In this document: piece after piece, positions 23,799-34,312 of the stretch | How the letters are laid out: each line of letters starts with the position of its first letter | How positions within the stretch are numbered: the first letter of the stretch is position 1 | Source: Agaricus subrufescens | Lineage: Eukaryota > Basidiomycota > Agaricomycetes > Agaricales > Agaricaceae | DNA length: 64,000 nt | Direction: 5' to 3' | NCBI GenBank assembly: GCA_029945375.1 | Contig: CM057059.1 | Location: 2,604,001 to 2,668,000, forward strand | Notes under the pieces: model-generated | What the model saw: only the letters and a program-made list of their open reading frames with translations | Database searches by the model: none | What the model was told of the DNA's origin: nothing | Position numbers and translations under genes: made by a program

Positions 23799-26212
23799 TT
23801 ACTGGAACCTTCCCCCATCCCTCCACCCTTTGAGGTCCAAGTACAGCGGTACAGACGCGTAGACCCGACGAGGAATGATCTTTGACGCCGTCAAGACTTT
23901 TTCTCATCAATGTGACGAGGACTCTTAGCGTCAATCGCTATGTCATAGCACCACCGTGCTACAAGTCGAGATGTTGGCGAGCAACTCTAGTTGATCCGGG
24001 GCACCAAATACTATGGTCCGAAGACTCGAACAAGTTCTATTGGAGCACCCTGGGAACGGGAACAAAACACCTTTTACTATTTGCAGGATGCCCGTGGACA
24101 AGGAACCCGGAATGCTATCGATTCCTCTACGCACATCGTATAGTAGTGTCCACCCCACCGTAACCCCACAATACCCTCAGTCAGGCTTTGTTATGAAACC
24201 TGGTCTACTATCTCTCACACGCACCGAACATGATGGTTGTAGAAATCCATCTGTTGGCTTTGGCCTCAAAAGAACTATCCCTGCTACACCCGTCATTTTG
24301 GATGCCGTAGTCTCTCACCCAGGTCGCTGAGTAACTCTATGTTCAAACTCGTGCTAGCAGCAGAGTGGCGGAAACTGTACAGCTTTTCCCTCTCGTCATA
24401 TGGTCTCGATTGTTCCAGGGGCTGATACGACGCACCTATATTTCCCCTATCTGCACTTGATATGACAGCATTCTTCTGCTGGGATCGACGGGCCGGCTGT
24501 CAAAGCACATGAAGATTTGAACACATAGTCACCCAGATCGTACTCCTATACCACGCTTACTCAGACTTCTGATTGTCCTTGAACGTCCCCGAATTAGATT
24601 GGTGGCAAACTGCGGCCTCATCAAACGTATCGTGTTGAAAAATCTTATTCTTGTCCCCATATCGAAGCTTCTTTCAAAAGTCAATTGCGCAAAGTCAGCT
24701 GCGCATAACTTAACAAAGGGGGAGCGTTTCGCTTGAGGTTAACTCCCTAAGTCGCAACTAGGCGTTATCCAATCTCCCGTTTCCATATTGCTTTCGGATT
24801 CAGTTCAAGGCACAGTGCTAATACTTGCACAGCTTTACCTGCAGTCGAGGTTGATTTCTTCACAGGTTTTTCGGAAGAACACTCAGTCATTCAATGGAAC
24901 GGACCACCAATTTTCGAGTTAGCCATCCATGAGTATGTGTCAGCTGCTTGTGTGCTCATGCCACTAATTATTTAATCCTAGGAAGCACTACTTTGGCTTC
25001 AGGTCTCTGGTTCTAATGATCAGTCCATGTCTCTCTAATACGGCCGATGTCATGACTTGCGGGCTAGCCGTACTGCCACTTCACATGTCTCCAAACACGA
25101 ACTCTCTTATAGCCTCGTTGCTCACGAGAAAGAAGGAGTAACATTCATTTCTTAAGTCACTGGCATCGAACTTCAAAACAGTCTTGTTCGAATGTCCCCG
25201 TCGATCACTACTCGCTACGTTCGTGCTAGACATAGACTTCGATAGATCAGAAGCGCATCTTCAGCAATGAAACCCAAATCCGGTGTTCAGTCCTCTCAAA
25301 AACCTTGGTCTGTCATACCGATATCCATCTGGCTCAGTGCCAGATGCTCCTTCAATCTGTCTACTCGCACTCTACTCGTGTCACTTTCTGACCCTCAAAT
25401 GGAGCCAAGAACATTTAGCGCTCACTGTGCATCACTCAGGCACGTAGACGGAGAAACAAGAGAGGAGGCCTGAGCATTCCCATTATGGATGCGAAGCCGT
25501 TTGGGCGCATGTTGCAAAGGACTCAGTGTCAAAAAGCCAAGAGCCTCGATCGAAACAGACACAGGACCACGGCTTCGCCAACAATCCGTACCTGAATAAT
25601 GTCATACGCAGTCTTCGTGAGCAAGCGATTCCTCGGTAATTTTCATTCCTGCAAATGTAAATGGAACATATCCGCTGCCCCAGGTCGTTTTAATTTAAGT
25701 CACTCCGGAGGTGGTACCCCATGTCTTGTTCCGGAGTATGAACCGAGTCAGAACGTTCTTGCCCCTGTATGCGAGAGAGATGGGTAAATTTAATCGGGAA
25801 ACTGTTTGTGAGTCCCATCCTGACATGCAAACAACTTGCTCAGACAATCTCACTCAACTGGGCCAGATTTACAACAGCATCTAGTTACATGACTTGTGGC
25901 TCGGCGTCCGAGCAATCAAGAGAGGACTGCGCATCGCTAGTGTCAGCTGAGCTAGATTGTATATCTACACAACCCTATTCATGACATGCTATGCCGCCGT
26001 TGTTTGGCTCGGGGTATTGGGCGGCGATAGCCTCGAGGATACACTCTTCACGTACGAGAAAGCAAACTTTATCTTGTTCATCCCAACTCGTATTGAGCTA
26101 TACACTGTAAACCTGCTACCACCCAATGTGTAGTTTATATCGCATCCAAAGGCTAGGCTCTAGTACATGCCGTTTACAACTCTGCATATGACGTATACCT
26201 TTACCTCTCATC
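23799..26212. other. Gene-poor region, 2.4 kb, possible decayed exons
   Basis: No intact gene. On the plus strand at about 24840-24930 there is a coding-like stretch (VDFFTGFSEEHSVIQWNGPP, then IFELAIHE). It is followed by a textbook 48-nt intron, GTATGTGTC...TTTAATCCTAG (about 24933-24981). The next segment soon loses any sensible frame. This looks like an isolated or decayed pair of exons of an unrecognised protein. Confidence 0.35.
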
Positions 26213-27126
26213 ATGTCGGACCCACCGTCCCAGGCGAAACCCTCAACCCCTCAGAATACACTTGATTCATACATATCATCTTCGAAGTCCCCGATAACTC
26301 CCCAAATAGTCGCGACTTCTGCAGAAATCCGAGACCGCGGCTCGGCGTTTGTAGCTAACATATTCAACGCAACATCCCAAGCTGAGGCAAAGTCGCACGC
26401 GCAATATGTCAAAAACATTCTTCATGGACATAAAAAGGCATCGCACGAGATAACTGCGTGGAGGTGCATGATCGTGAAACCAGGTTTTACTGGCCTAGGT
26501 GGCCCAGAGGAGTTCGAATTGGCTCAAGGGCATTTGGACGATGGGGAAAGGTGGGCTGGAGATAGAGTTTTGAAAGTTATGCAGAGTTTGGCTGTTATCG
26601 ATGCTGTTGTAGTCGTTAGTCGCTGGTAAGTCTTTTTGACAGCGTTGTATAGTAGTTTCCACTCCACGGCGCCCTTTCCATCTTACCATTGCCATCCATT
26701 TCTTCAACTCATTGTGCTGTATCATACCATAGGTATGGCGGGACGCTTCTCGGACCTTCAAGGTTTAATCACATCGAAACGTGTACGGCCGAAGTGTGTA
26801 GAGCGTTTAAGCGTACTGAAGAGCTGAGAGAGTCTATCACGACCCTTGAAACTTTGGACACCCTTCTAGAAAGCCTTCGAGAAGAACAAAGGGCGCTCCA
26901 GAGCACTATCTCTGGAGCTGGCGCTGGCTTCGGTGATTCGGAGGCTCCTTCATCACAAAGGGGATTGCATTTCTCGCGAAATGTCCGGGAAGAGACGAGT
27001 AAGAAAGTAGTGGATTACACCTTGATTGACCTCACCAAATTGCGGCGGTTGATCAGGGCTCGGGAGAATGCCATTAAATGGGTCAAAAATTCCCTCGATA
27101 ACTTGCGCAACTCGGAGAATAATTGA
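26213..27126 (+). CDS. IMPACT/YigZ (UPF0029) domain protein without RWD domain
   Basis: Two exons, 26213-26625 and 26733-27126; the spliced CDS is 807 nt (268 aa). Residues about 35-170 form the UPF0029/IMPACT ancient domain: SAEIRDRGSAFVANIF, HKKASHEITAWR, LDDGERWAGDRVLKVM and VVVVSRWYGGTLLGPSRFNH. In yeast YIH1 and mammalian IMPACT this domain follows an RWD domain that binds GCN1 and damps GCN2 signalling. Here the domain starts almost at the N-terminus, after a short Ser/Pro/Thr-rich leader, so the RWD part is absent. The C-terminal 100 residues are helical and charged, possibly a coiled coil. A GCN1-binding role therefore should not be assumed. Confidence 0.85.
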
Positions 27127-28613
27127 CAAAAGTGATGATTGGGTACCTGGTGTCCTCATGGTGTATCCCCTTATTGAGCTCAAACCGACTCCATTACAAT
27201 CACCACGAGAAAGTAATGCGCGTTATTGACCCTCGTGTTATTATTCGCATTATTATTGTTTTGTCTAGTACTACATACATCTTTGTTCCTCATAAAACAA
27301 AACCGTGTGGTTTCTCGGCGAAGCAGAACTAAAAGTAGAACATTATCTGACAATCACTACTCTTTTATGCTCAGGTTATCATTCCAACAAACGATGGACC
27401 TAAATCGGATAGGAAACCTTCTTCGAACCGACTAACATGGGTTCATGGCTCGGGAACCACAACAATTAGCTCTGGGCACCAGAGAGGCTCTATCCCTGCA
27501 TCTCCGTGATTGCTCAACGCACATGTTCCGTTAGTGTAGTGCTTCACTAGATGAAGATACACCAGGCTCTTCTGCAGAACTCATCTGAATAATGAGGTGC
27601 TCACTTGTTGAGAATCTGATCTTCTTGATCTGCGCCGACTTCCCCATTTCGATCCACCTGTCCTGGATAGACTTTGCTAGTACTGCGAAGCCCGACCTAT
27701 CGTTCCCATCGTGTCATTTGGCCATTGCATTCCGGCCCGTAAGTAATACAACAGCATGACTTTCCCATGATCATTCTGATCCTGGTGTCGCCACTTACAG
27801 GAAGCATGCTTACAGCATGATACACGAGTTAGGTTTCTGCAGGAGTCCATGCTTCGATATCACTCCAGCATTGAGATGAGTACTGGAGGTAGAAGTCATG
27901 CGGCAACAGCATGCCCTCTCCAAGCTCATGTACCAGGTACCTCTTGCACGTCAATGCGCTTCTCCTGACATCGCCTATCTAAAGGAGTGCGATAATTCTT
28001 GATGTGAAATAGATCACGAGTCGACAAACCTGAAATGACATTGAGCATTAACTTCTCCAGGTCTAAGCTCATAATGGGACCAAGGGGTCCAGAGTTCCCG
28101 AGCCATGTCCAGGCTGATGGTCTTTTCCGGATATCCGGGCAACTAAATGAATTAGGTGGCAGTGGCCTTGTGTCGAAGTGACACTACATACACATTGAAC
28201 AGGATGGCGATTCGCCTTCTTTATCTTAGAGTGAAACAGTATCAGGTAAACTCTCATAAGGATAGCTTGTGCCTCGAGGGAGCAGCGAAAGACAAGAGGA
28301 CCAAGTTTTACTTTGTTGCCACAGCTTTCCAACCGGAGAAAACAAACTGAGACCAAGAGCTGCACCATCAAAAATACGGTACACCCACCTAAGCACCCAC
28401 AATCAAAAAAGGCCATAACGATCGAGTGTTCTGGCTCGGAAATTCAACGGAAAGAGTACACAGCAGATACGCCGTAAGACTTGATGGAGTTCGCGATGCG
28501 ACATGCCCAAATTTGAAACTCATGACAGTAACAGATAAATTTAGAGTCATTAGGTATGAGTACCGTACACCAGAATTCAAAAAAGCTGTAATGGAGTAAC
28601 TAGGGTAAGTGCC
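27127..28613. other. Intergenic region between convergent genes
   Basis: 1.5 kb between the IMPACT-domain gene (+) and RER1 (-). It contains both 3' regions. I see no ORF with recognisable similarity and no structured RNA that I can support. Confidence 0.4.
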
Positions 28614-29473
28614 TTACTTGGCACCACCGTAGCGAGTCTTACGACCAATATCGAAGGGAACATACTTGTACTTGATCATGTGCCTTCATGACATTAGTAT
28701 TTGGTACAAAAAGAAAAAACGAGACGACATACTGGATCTGGCGACGCATAGTAAGAGTCAAGAGGACCAAAAAGTAAATGACAAGAATCGGCCAGTACAC
28801 CGGGACATTAAAGATTTCAGAACTCGTGCAAAACAGAGCAATTACGGTGGCACGTGTGGAAGAGAGCCTTCACTTTACATAAACACGAGAGGATTATACG
28901 AGCCATAATCAACGCACCAGAATTGCCATTCAGGAAGGCGTCGTACAAAGGGACGGAATTCATCGTCTCTTTGGGAGGGTAAGGGGCTGGCCTCTGCTTC
29001 ACCTCCGCCTTCAATTTCGTCAGCTAGAAGATCCTCTTGGAGGGATGGGTCAAATTTGGGTTGGAGAAACGCCAGTAGAAGATTGAGAAGATATATCGCA
29101 TGCGCATCTATAGCGATGTGAGTAAACGAAAAGTAGCGTTTGTAGGTTGACTTACAACAAACTATTTGCACGAGGAGGGGATGTACAGTCAGAAAAAATT
29201 TGCCCAAGCGAGCAACCAGACATACCAATATACCACTACCAAACGGTCAACAGCCGAAGATATGTCAAAAATGATTGTACTCACTCCTTGTGAAAAGACA
29301 ATCCGCAACATGAAGATCGCTAAAAGACCTGCTGTTGCAAGCCAGCGATGCAGGACGTGCGGTGTCCACCGATCCAGTAATTGTTGGTATTGGCGTTTGA
29401 GCTTTGTGTATTGAGCAGTCACATTCTGAACAGGCGAAGGGTCGACACCGCCAGTACCAGCGTCGGACATCAT
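28614..29473 (-). CDS. RER1: RER1, retrieval receptor of the early Golgi
   Basis: Four-pass membrane protein that returns ER membrane proteins from the cis-Golgi via COPI. Six exons: 29473-29285, 29235-29226 (10 nt), 29161-29156 (6 nt), 29107-28918, 28867-28733 and 28683-28614. The spliced CDS is exactly 600 nt (199 aa), the usual size. Reading across the tiny exons gives WYIVCYAHAIYLLN, which matches the family consensus with no residue missing. Other family blocks are YQQLLDRWTPHVLHRWLATA, LLAFLQPKFDPSLQEDLLAD, RDDEFRPFVRRLPEWQFWLS, VPVYWPILVIYFLVLLTLTM and RRQIQHMIKYKYVPFDIGRK. The start is ATG-ATG at 29473/29470. The gene is divergent from the glycerate kinase gene, with about 160 bp between start codons. 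Confidence 0.95.
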
Positions 29474-29543
29474 GATTTCGTGAAAAAGAGTTGAGGCGAA
29501 GAATTGACGCATGTGTCCGACTCCCGTTGGCCCGAGTAGAGGT

Positions 29544-29549
29544 CACGTG
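29544..29549. promoter_or_regulatory. CACGTG E-box in the RER1 / glycerate kinase divergent promoter
   Basis: A palindromic CACGTG (context GGTCACGTGGCC, itself nearly palindromic) lies midway in the 161-bp space between the RER1 and glycerate kinase start codons. Being symmetric, it could serve both directions. Binding by a Cbf1-type bHLH factor is inference. Confidence 0.4.
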
Positions 29550-29634
29550 GCCCTCGACTCTTGGCTGCGGCCCCGGAGCACCGATTATCCGCGATTCCGC
29601 CTCTCATGGTCAGGTCTTTTTGGAGTCTGCTACA

Positions 29635-30660
29635 ATGACCACGGTCGATGTGGTCGTTTCTCACATCCTGAAACACCTGCCCACTCATGACAAGCCCTTA
29701 TTCGTTGCCGTACAAGGTCCTCAGGGCTCGGGGAAAACTTACCTCTCGGCTCAGCTCCAGAATTATCTGACATCGCAACCACACAATCTTAGGACGGCAC
29801 TCTTGTCAATAGATGATTTATACCTTCCGCATGCTAAACTTGTACAACTCGCTCAGTCGCAACCACCGAATCCTTTGTGGCAAGGCCGGGGTTTACCCGG
29901 CACACATGATGTCGAACTTGGCGTCAGGACACTAACAGCCTTAAAAAATGGCGCCCAGGAAACAGAAATGCCGCGGTTTGACAAGAGCTTGCATGACGGA
30001 CAAGGAGATCGCTTACCATTGGATGGGTCTGGCATTGTGATCAATCAACCGCCACCAATCGACGTTGTTATTCTTGAGGGATGGTGTGTTGGCTTTTGCC
30101 CTGTAACACAAAGCGAGCTACAAGCTCGATGGGATGGTGTTTGGAAGGAAGAGCGCCAAAAGCTGGGCCTACTTGGCGATAGCCTATGCAGTAGAATCGA
30201 CGTTGAACGAACGAACAATGCGCTTGCTAGTTATGGCCAGCTCTGGAACTTCTTTGATATTTTCATCGAAGTAGGTATCACATTGGTCTTTAACAGCATT
30301 GTTCCACCCATATCCATCTTTGCTATAGATAAGGCCGTCTTCTTATGATCTTGATTCTCCTGTGCTGTCGAGATATCAAATAGTGTATGAATGGAGGTTG
30401 GAGCAAGAACGCGATATGAGAGCCAAAAATGGTGGCAGGGGCATGCCTGACGGTGCTGTTAAGGGGTAAGCATGTATATTTCCCATCCTACGAATGACGC
30501 CGAGGCTGTCAACAGGTTTGTCGACCGCTATATTCCGGGTTACGTCTTTTTTGGCGACGTGTCGTCCAATGCAAAGATTAATCCTCAGAAATGGCACGGC
30601 AAAAGTCTGACCCTGATAATAGACAATCTTAGGTGCCTTCAGGAGGTCGTTGAATTTTGA
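29635..30660 (+). CDS. TDA10: D-glycerate 3-kinase (GLYK/Tda10 family)
   Basis: P-loop kinase phosphorylating D-glycerate to 3-phosphoglycerate, the last step of photorespiratory and serine/hydroxypyruvate salvage. Three exons: 29635-30270, 30329-30465 and 30516-30660; the CDS is 918 nt (305 aa), normal for the family. Walker A is VQGPQGSGKTYLSAQL at residues 24-39. SIDDLYLPHAKL follows, then PLWQGRGLPGTHDVELG and MPRFDKSLHDGQGDR. The core ends with VVILEGWCVGFCPV, SYDLDSPVLSRYQIVYEWRL, MRAKNGGRGMPDGAVKGFVD and RYIPGYVFFGD. The C-terminal tail after GYVFFGD is less conserved, and a further small intron there cannot be excluded. The first exon stays open upstream of the chosen ATG, but 29635 fits the family start and leaves the promoter region free. 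Confidence 0.92.
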
Positions 30661-33254
30661 CGTGTCTTCAGTAAACACATGTATTCCATTCCACCCGTTT
30701 GCCATCATATGAAGTTTGCTGTCATCTGGCCGTTGTCTCCGGACAGGTAGCAATCCAAATCCTCGTGTTGTCAACTAATTGTATCACAGTTCCCGAGTCC
30801 CACTCCTTTGGAGAAATCTATTATGGCGATAGAGAATATAGAACCATAGACTCATGTCGGCATGACTTGATGGATGTCGATATAGTCTCCAAACGGCAAC
30901 CAATTTATAACACGGCGCGAAGATAAACATCGCCTTTCAGGAAGCAGAAGAGGTCCCAGGGCGACAGTAGCCAATCTTGTGCCAGTTAGTTCGGCCATGG
31001 CAGTGAATACCCTCTAACAACCCCCGCAGCATAACCTGTTTCAGGGACCTCTCACGCCGAGCCTGATGTGGATTGAAAATTCTAACGTTGCATGTTTGTA
31101 AAACCTTGGCGGCTGCGCAGCAGTGAGAGCAAGCGTGCTATATCATGAATTCGACAAAGGGCAGTGCTCGAAATTCACAGTCGGTGCATTGTGACCGGTA
31201 CAACGCTTTGAACGCGATCGAAAATACCAGACTGCGAGGCTAGTATGAGCGAGACGCATCGACCATGGTCATCGTTCCCGTCTACGTATTCTCCGAAGAA
31301 GCCGGTAATGTTCCGGGACAAGCCACACTTCTAAAATTTTTCATTGTGATATGACTCGACTTTTTGCCATTCTCTGCACACTCGCACCGAGTCGCCGAAG
31401 GAGTGGTGCATGTATCGCTGTCTGATAGGGATGAAGTTTACCGCACGGAAGGATCATGGAGTAGCTGAAGGTTGAACTGGGAAAGCTTTTATCCAAACTC
31501 ACGAGTTGCCCGACTTTAAAGATTTCGAAAGCGTTCAAAACCGGATGATCGGACGAAGGGACCCGGTCGGAGCGCTAGACAAGCACAGCCTCGTTGCATT
31601 CCGCACAAGCTTCCGGACAAGAGTCGGTCCGTCGCCTTGTGCCGATATTGACTCGGGAACCTTTGAGTTAAAAGCAATGGGGTGGACATGCGTACGTTCT
31701 AAACAATGAGTCAAGGCCTCGAAAATGACTGCACGTTCGCAACTTTACAATGCTGCGATTTTTCGTTTGGTGAGGCTGTGCTCGAACTTTTCGATCAAGG
31801 ATCCGCTATATATATTCCCACCGTCAGTCAAAATTTCAAAAGAAACAAAAAGATATCGAACTTTCTCGCTCTGAGTCCCACTCCTTTGCGTCCAGGCGAG
31901 GGACTATCAGAGTCAGTCTGGAACTAGCGAGAACACTATTATTGGTGTACTTCCCATAGTTTTTGCTCTCGTGTTTATAAGTGACGGACAATGTGATAAA
32001 AATAACTTCCGTTCCGAGATTACGTTTTTCTGAGCTCCATCATGCGCAGTTCGGTCAGCTTTCGATAAATCTGGCCAATGGCCCACTTCGAGTTCCTTTG
32101 AGTTGCTTCTGGGCTGTTCGAGGACACACGAGGTTTTCCTATGACTCAGTCTACGATCCGCGAGTGACCGTGCGAGATCAATTGGTAATGAATATCTAAG
32201 AATTCGAAGTACGACCTCAAATGTGATTGTGTGATACATTGATGGGACACCCCCAAAGTTTGATATGTTAGATAATTTTTGATTATGAGTATTACCACGC
32301 TGGGGCATCAGGCTTCTTCTCGGCAGTGCCACTTTTCTGTGTATCCCGCGCACTGGAGGTAACAGAGCTTTACGAACCTCCTATCTTTGTTGGAGTTTTA
32401 TGGCCATCCAGCTGTCAAGATATAAATGATTGCCCCCGGAACGAAACTGATGTGACTTGTGTTTCCGAGTTTAGCCTCGACCTTATTTTAACTTTATATG
32501 GACATGAATGGTTGGAAATTCGTGAGATCGAAAAGCTATTGTGTTCAACAGCAATTATTTTCGAAAGCGCTAATAACATCATCTCGCCTTGACGAGCATA
32601 TTTTTTTTTGAGCGCATAAGAGTACTCGGCGCTGACGCAACCGATGATATCTGTCAATGCTTTATTGGGCTCGTCCGACATTCTGGAACTCGTGTCACGG
32701 GAGTCGCAAATGCGTCTCAGCCGGTATAGACGGTTTCAGTCAACTGGCAAGGGGCCCGGGCCTCACGCAGAGAGACAATATATTTCAAAACACGGCACAC
32801 TCTGACTCAACGAGGTATGTCGGAATGGCATCGGGGTTGAGAATAATGTTTCCGAGTAGGTTAATTGACACTAGATGAGCAAGATGTTGATGGGGTAGGA
32901 AAAATCTTTTGTGCCAAAAGCTGTTCAGCGACTGATTTAGAAGATAAGTAAGATGATGTGACTGGTAACATGTGGGGGACTTTGGGGTATATAAACACAA
33001 GGGACGGGGAGGAAAGGTCACAGCCCAATCCATTGCCCCCACGACGAGAGCCTTAATACGTATAAAAAGGCTTCGCCTCATTGGAATCTGACGATTGGTG
33101 CGTACACAGCAGTGAGTGCACCATCATCACAGGGACGAGAAAAAAATTTTTTGTCCCGGCTCTTATATATTGGGATATCCTCCTTACGACCTTCAACCCC
33201 ACGTCCTACCTTCCTTTTCGGGTATCGGTACTCTACTTCTCTTCCTCTTGCTCG
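30661..33254. other. Gene-poor region, 2.6 kb, with cyclin promoter at its right end
   Basis: No supportable gene in 30661-32900; all frames are short and unrecognised. The right 350 bp is the likely promoter of the cyclin gene and holds several TATA-like elements (TATATAAA near 32989, TATAAAAA at 33061, TATATAT near 33164). Confidence 0.4.
33164..33170 (+). promoter_or_regulatory. Putative TATA box of the cyclin gene
   Basis: TATATAT about 90 bp upstream of the ATG at 33255, the nearest of three TATA-like elements. It is followed by a pyrimidine-rich leader (33180-33250) typical of fungal transcription start regions. Confidence 0.4.
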
Positions 33255-34312
33255 ATGGCCTCTATCCCTCCCTCTCAACCAGAACTGTCGCGAAAACGAG
33301 CATCATCGATTTCCGCCGCATCCATTGGAGCTCCTAGGGCGAGACCACTAAATAATCTGCATACTACTACAGTCAGTGTGATCCCCGTACCTTCCGAGTG
33401 CCTGCTAATGCTCATTTTCAGACCCCTACTAATGTCCCGACTAGAGATCCGTACTATGGGCATGAAAAAATTGCACGGATCAGCGCGCGATTCATCACAC
33501 ACTTGTTTGCTTGTCCCGAAAACCCCCCATCATCCGGCGGAACCCTCACCCATGGGAAACTACCATATTTTATTGCATACGCCCTTCATCGCACGAAACT
33601 CCACCCCTCCGTTACATATGCGGCCCTCGTACTCCTACAGCGGCTCAAAGCTCGTTTTCCGACTGCGCGCGGGTCGTCCGGTCACCGTTTGTTCGTCTCT
33701 GCTTTCATGATTGCATCGAAAGTCATCTGTGACGATACCTACTCCAACAAATCATGGACGATTGTGGCGCAGGGTATGTTCAGTTTACGAGAAGTAAACC
33801 AGATGGAACGAGAGATGTGCGGCTACCTAGATTGGGAGATCGTCGTGGATAACGAAACGTTAACCAATTTTGAGGGGGCCATTCGTCGAGATTTCAGTAG
33901 CGATCGGGACTCTTATCCGAGTTATCCCAACGTTATGGTCTCAAGACGAGCGGCCCAGGTTGCTTCGACCTCAACCAACTCAATATCAGAGCCTCCCTCC
34001 TCGACGTCCCCTGTGCCCGGATTCTCCGCGCACCCAAAATCAAACCGACCATCTCCTTCACATTCACCGTCTACTTCATCGTCACCGTGGACACGCTCGG
34101 GTACGCCAGATACACCCCCATCGAGTTACTCGAATTCTGCTTCCCCTGCCTCGTCGGGATCTCCTCGTACCCCTGGAATCGAAGAGATGTCACATCCACA
34201 GATCAAAGGTTTGGATCATTCGCCTCAGTTTCAAATCGGACATATACCTTCCGTACATCCGCTCAAGGGGCAAATGTTTGCCTTTGCTATGCCCGCGTCT
34301 TGGTATTCCTGA
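33255..34312 (+). CDS. PHO85-type cyclin (PCL/PHO80 family)
   Basis: Regulatory subunit of a PHO85/CDK5-like kinase. Two exons, 33255-33371 and 33422-34312; the CDS is 1008 nt (335 aa). The cyclin box covers about residues 50-180 (YGHEKIARISARFITHLFAC, TLHPS-type helix as KLHPSVTYAALVLLQRLKAR, HRLFVSAFMIASKVICDDTY, SNKSWTIVAQGMFSLREVNQ, EREMCGYLDWEIVVDNETLT). This pattern is that of PCL1/PCL2/PCL9-like fungal cyclins. The C-terminal 130 residues are disordered and very rich in Ser, Pro and Thr. The paralogue within the PCL group, and so the process controlled (cell cycle, morphogenesis or phosphate), cannot be decided. Confidence 0.88.

Noticed and set aside
30795..31888. A 16-base direct repeat (GAGTCCCACTCCTTTG) at 30795-30810 and 31873-31888.
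   Set aside because: One exact 16-mer pair is about what chance predicts in 64 kb, and the flanks do not align, so it does not support a mobile element.
33081..33710. Long plus-strand open frame (209 codons) overlapping the cyclin start.
   Set aside because: It is out of frame with the conserved cyclin box, which needs the intron 33372-33421; composition is that of a shadow frame.
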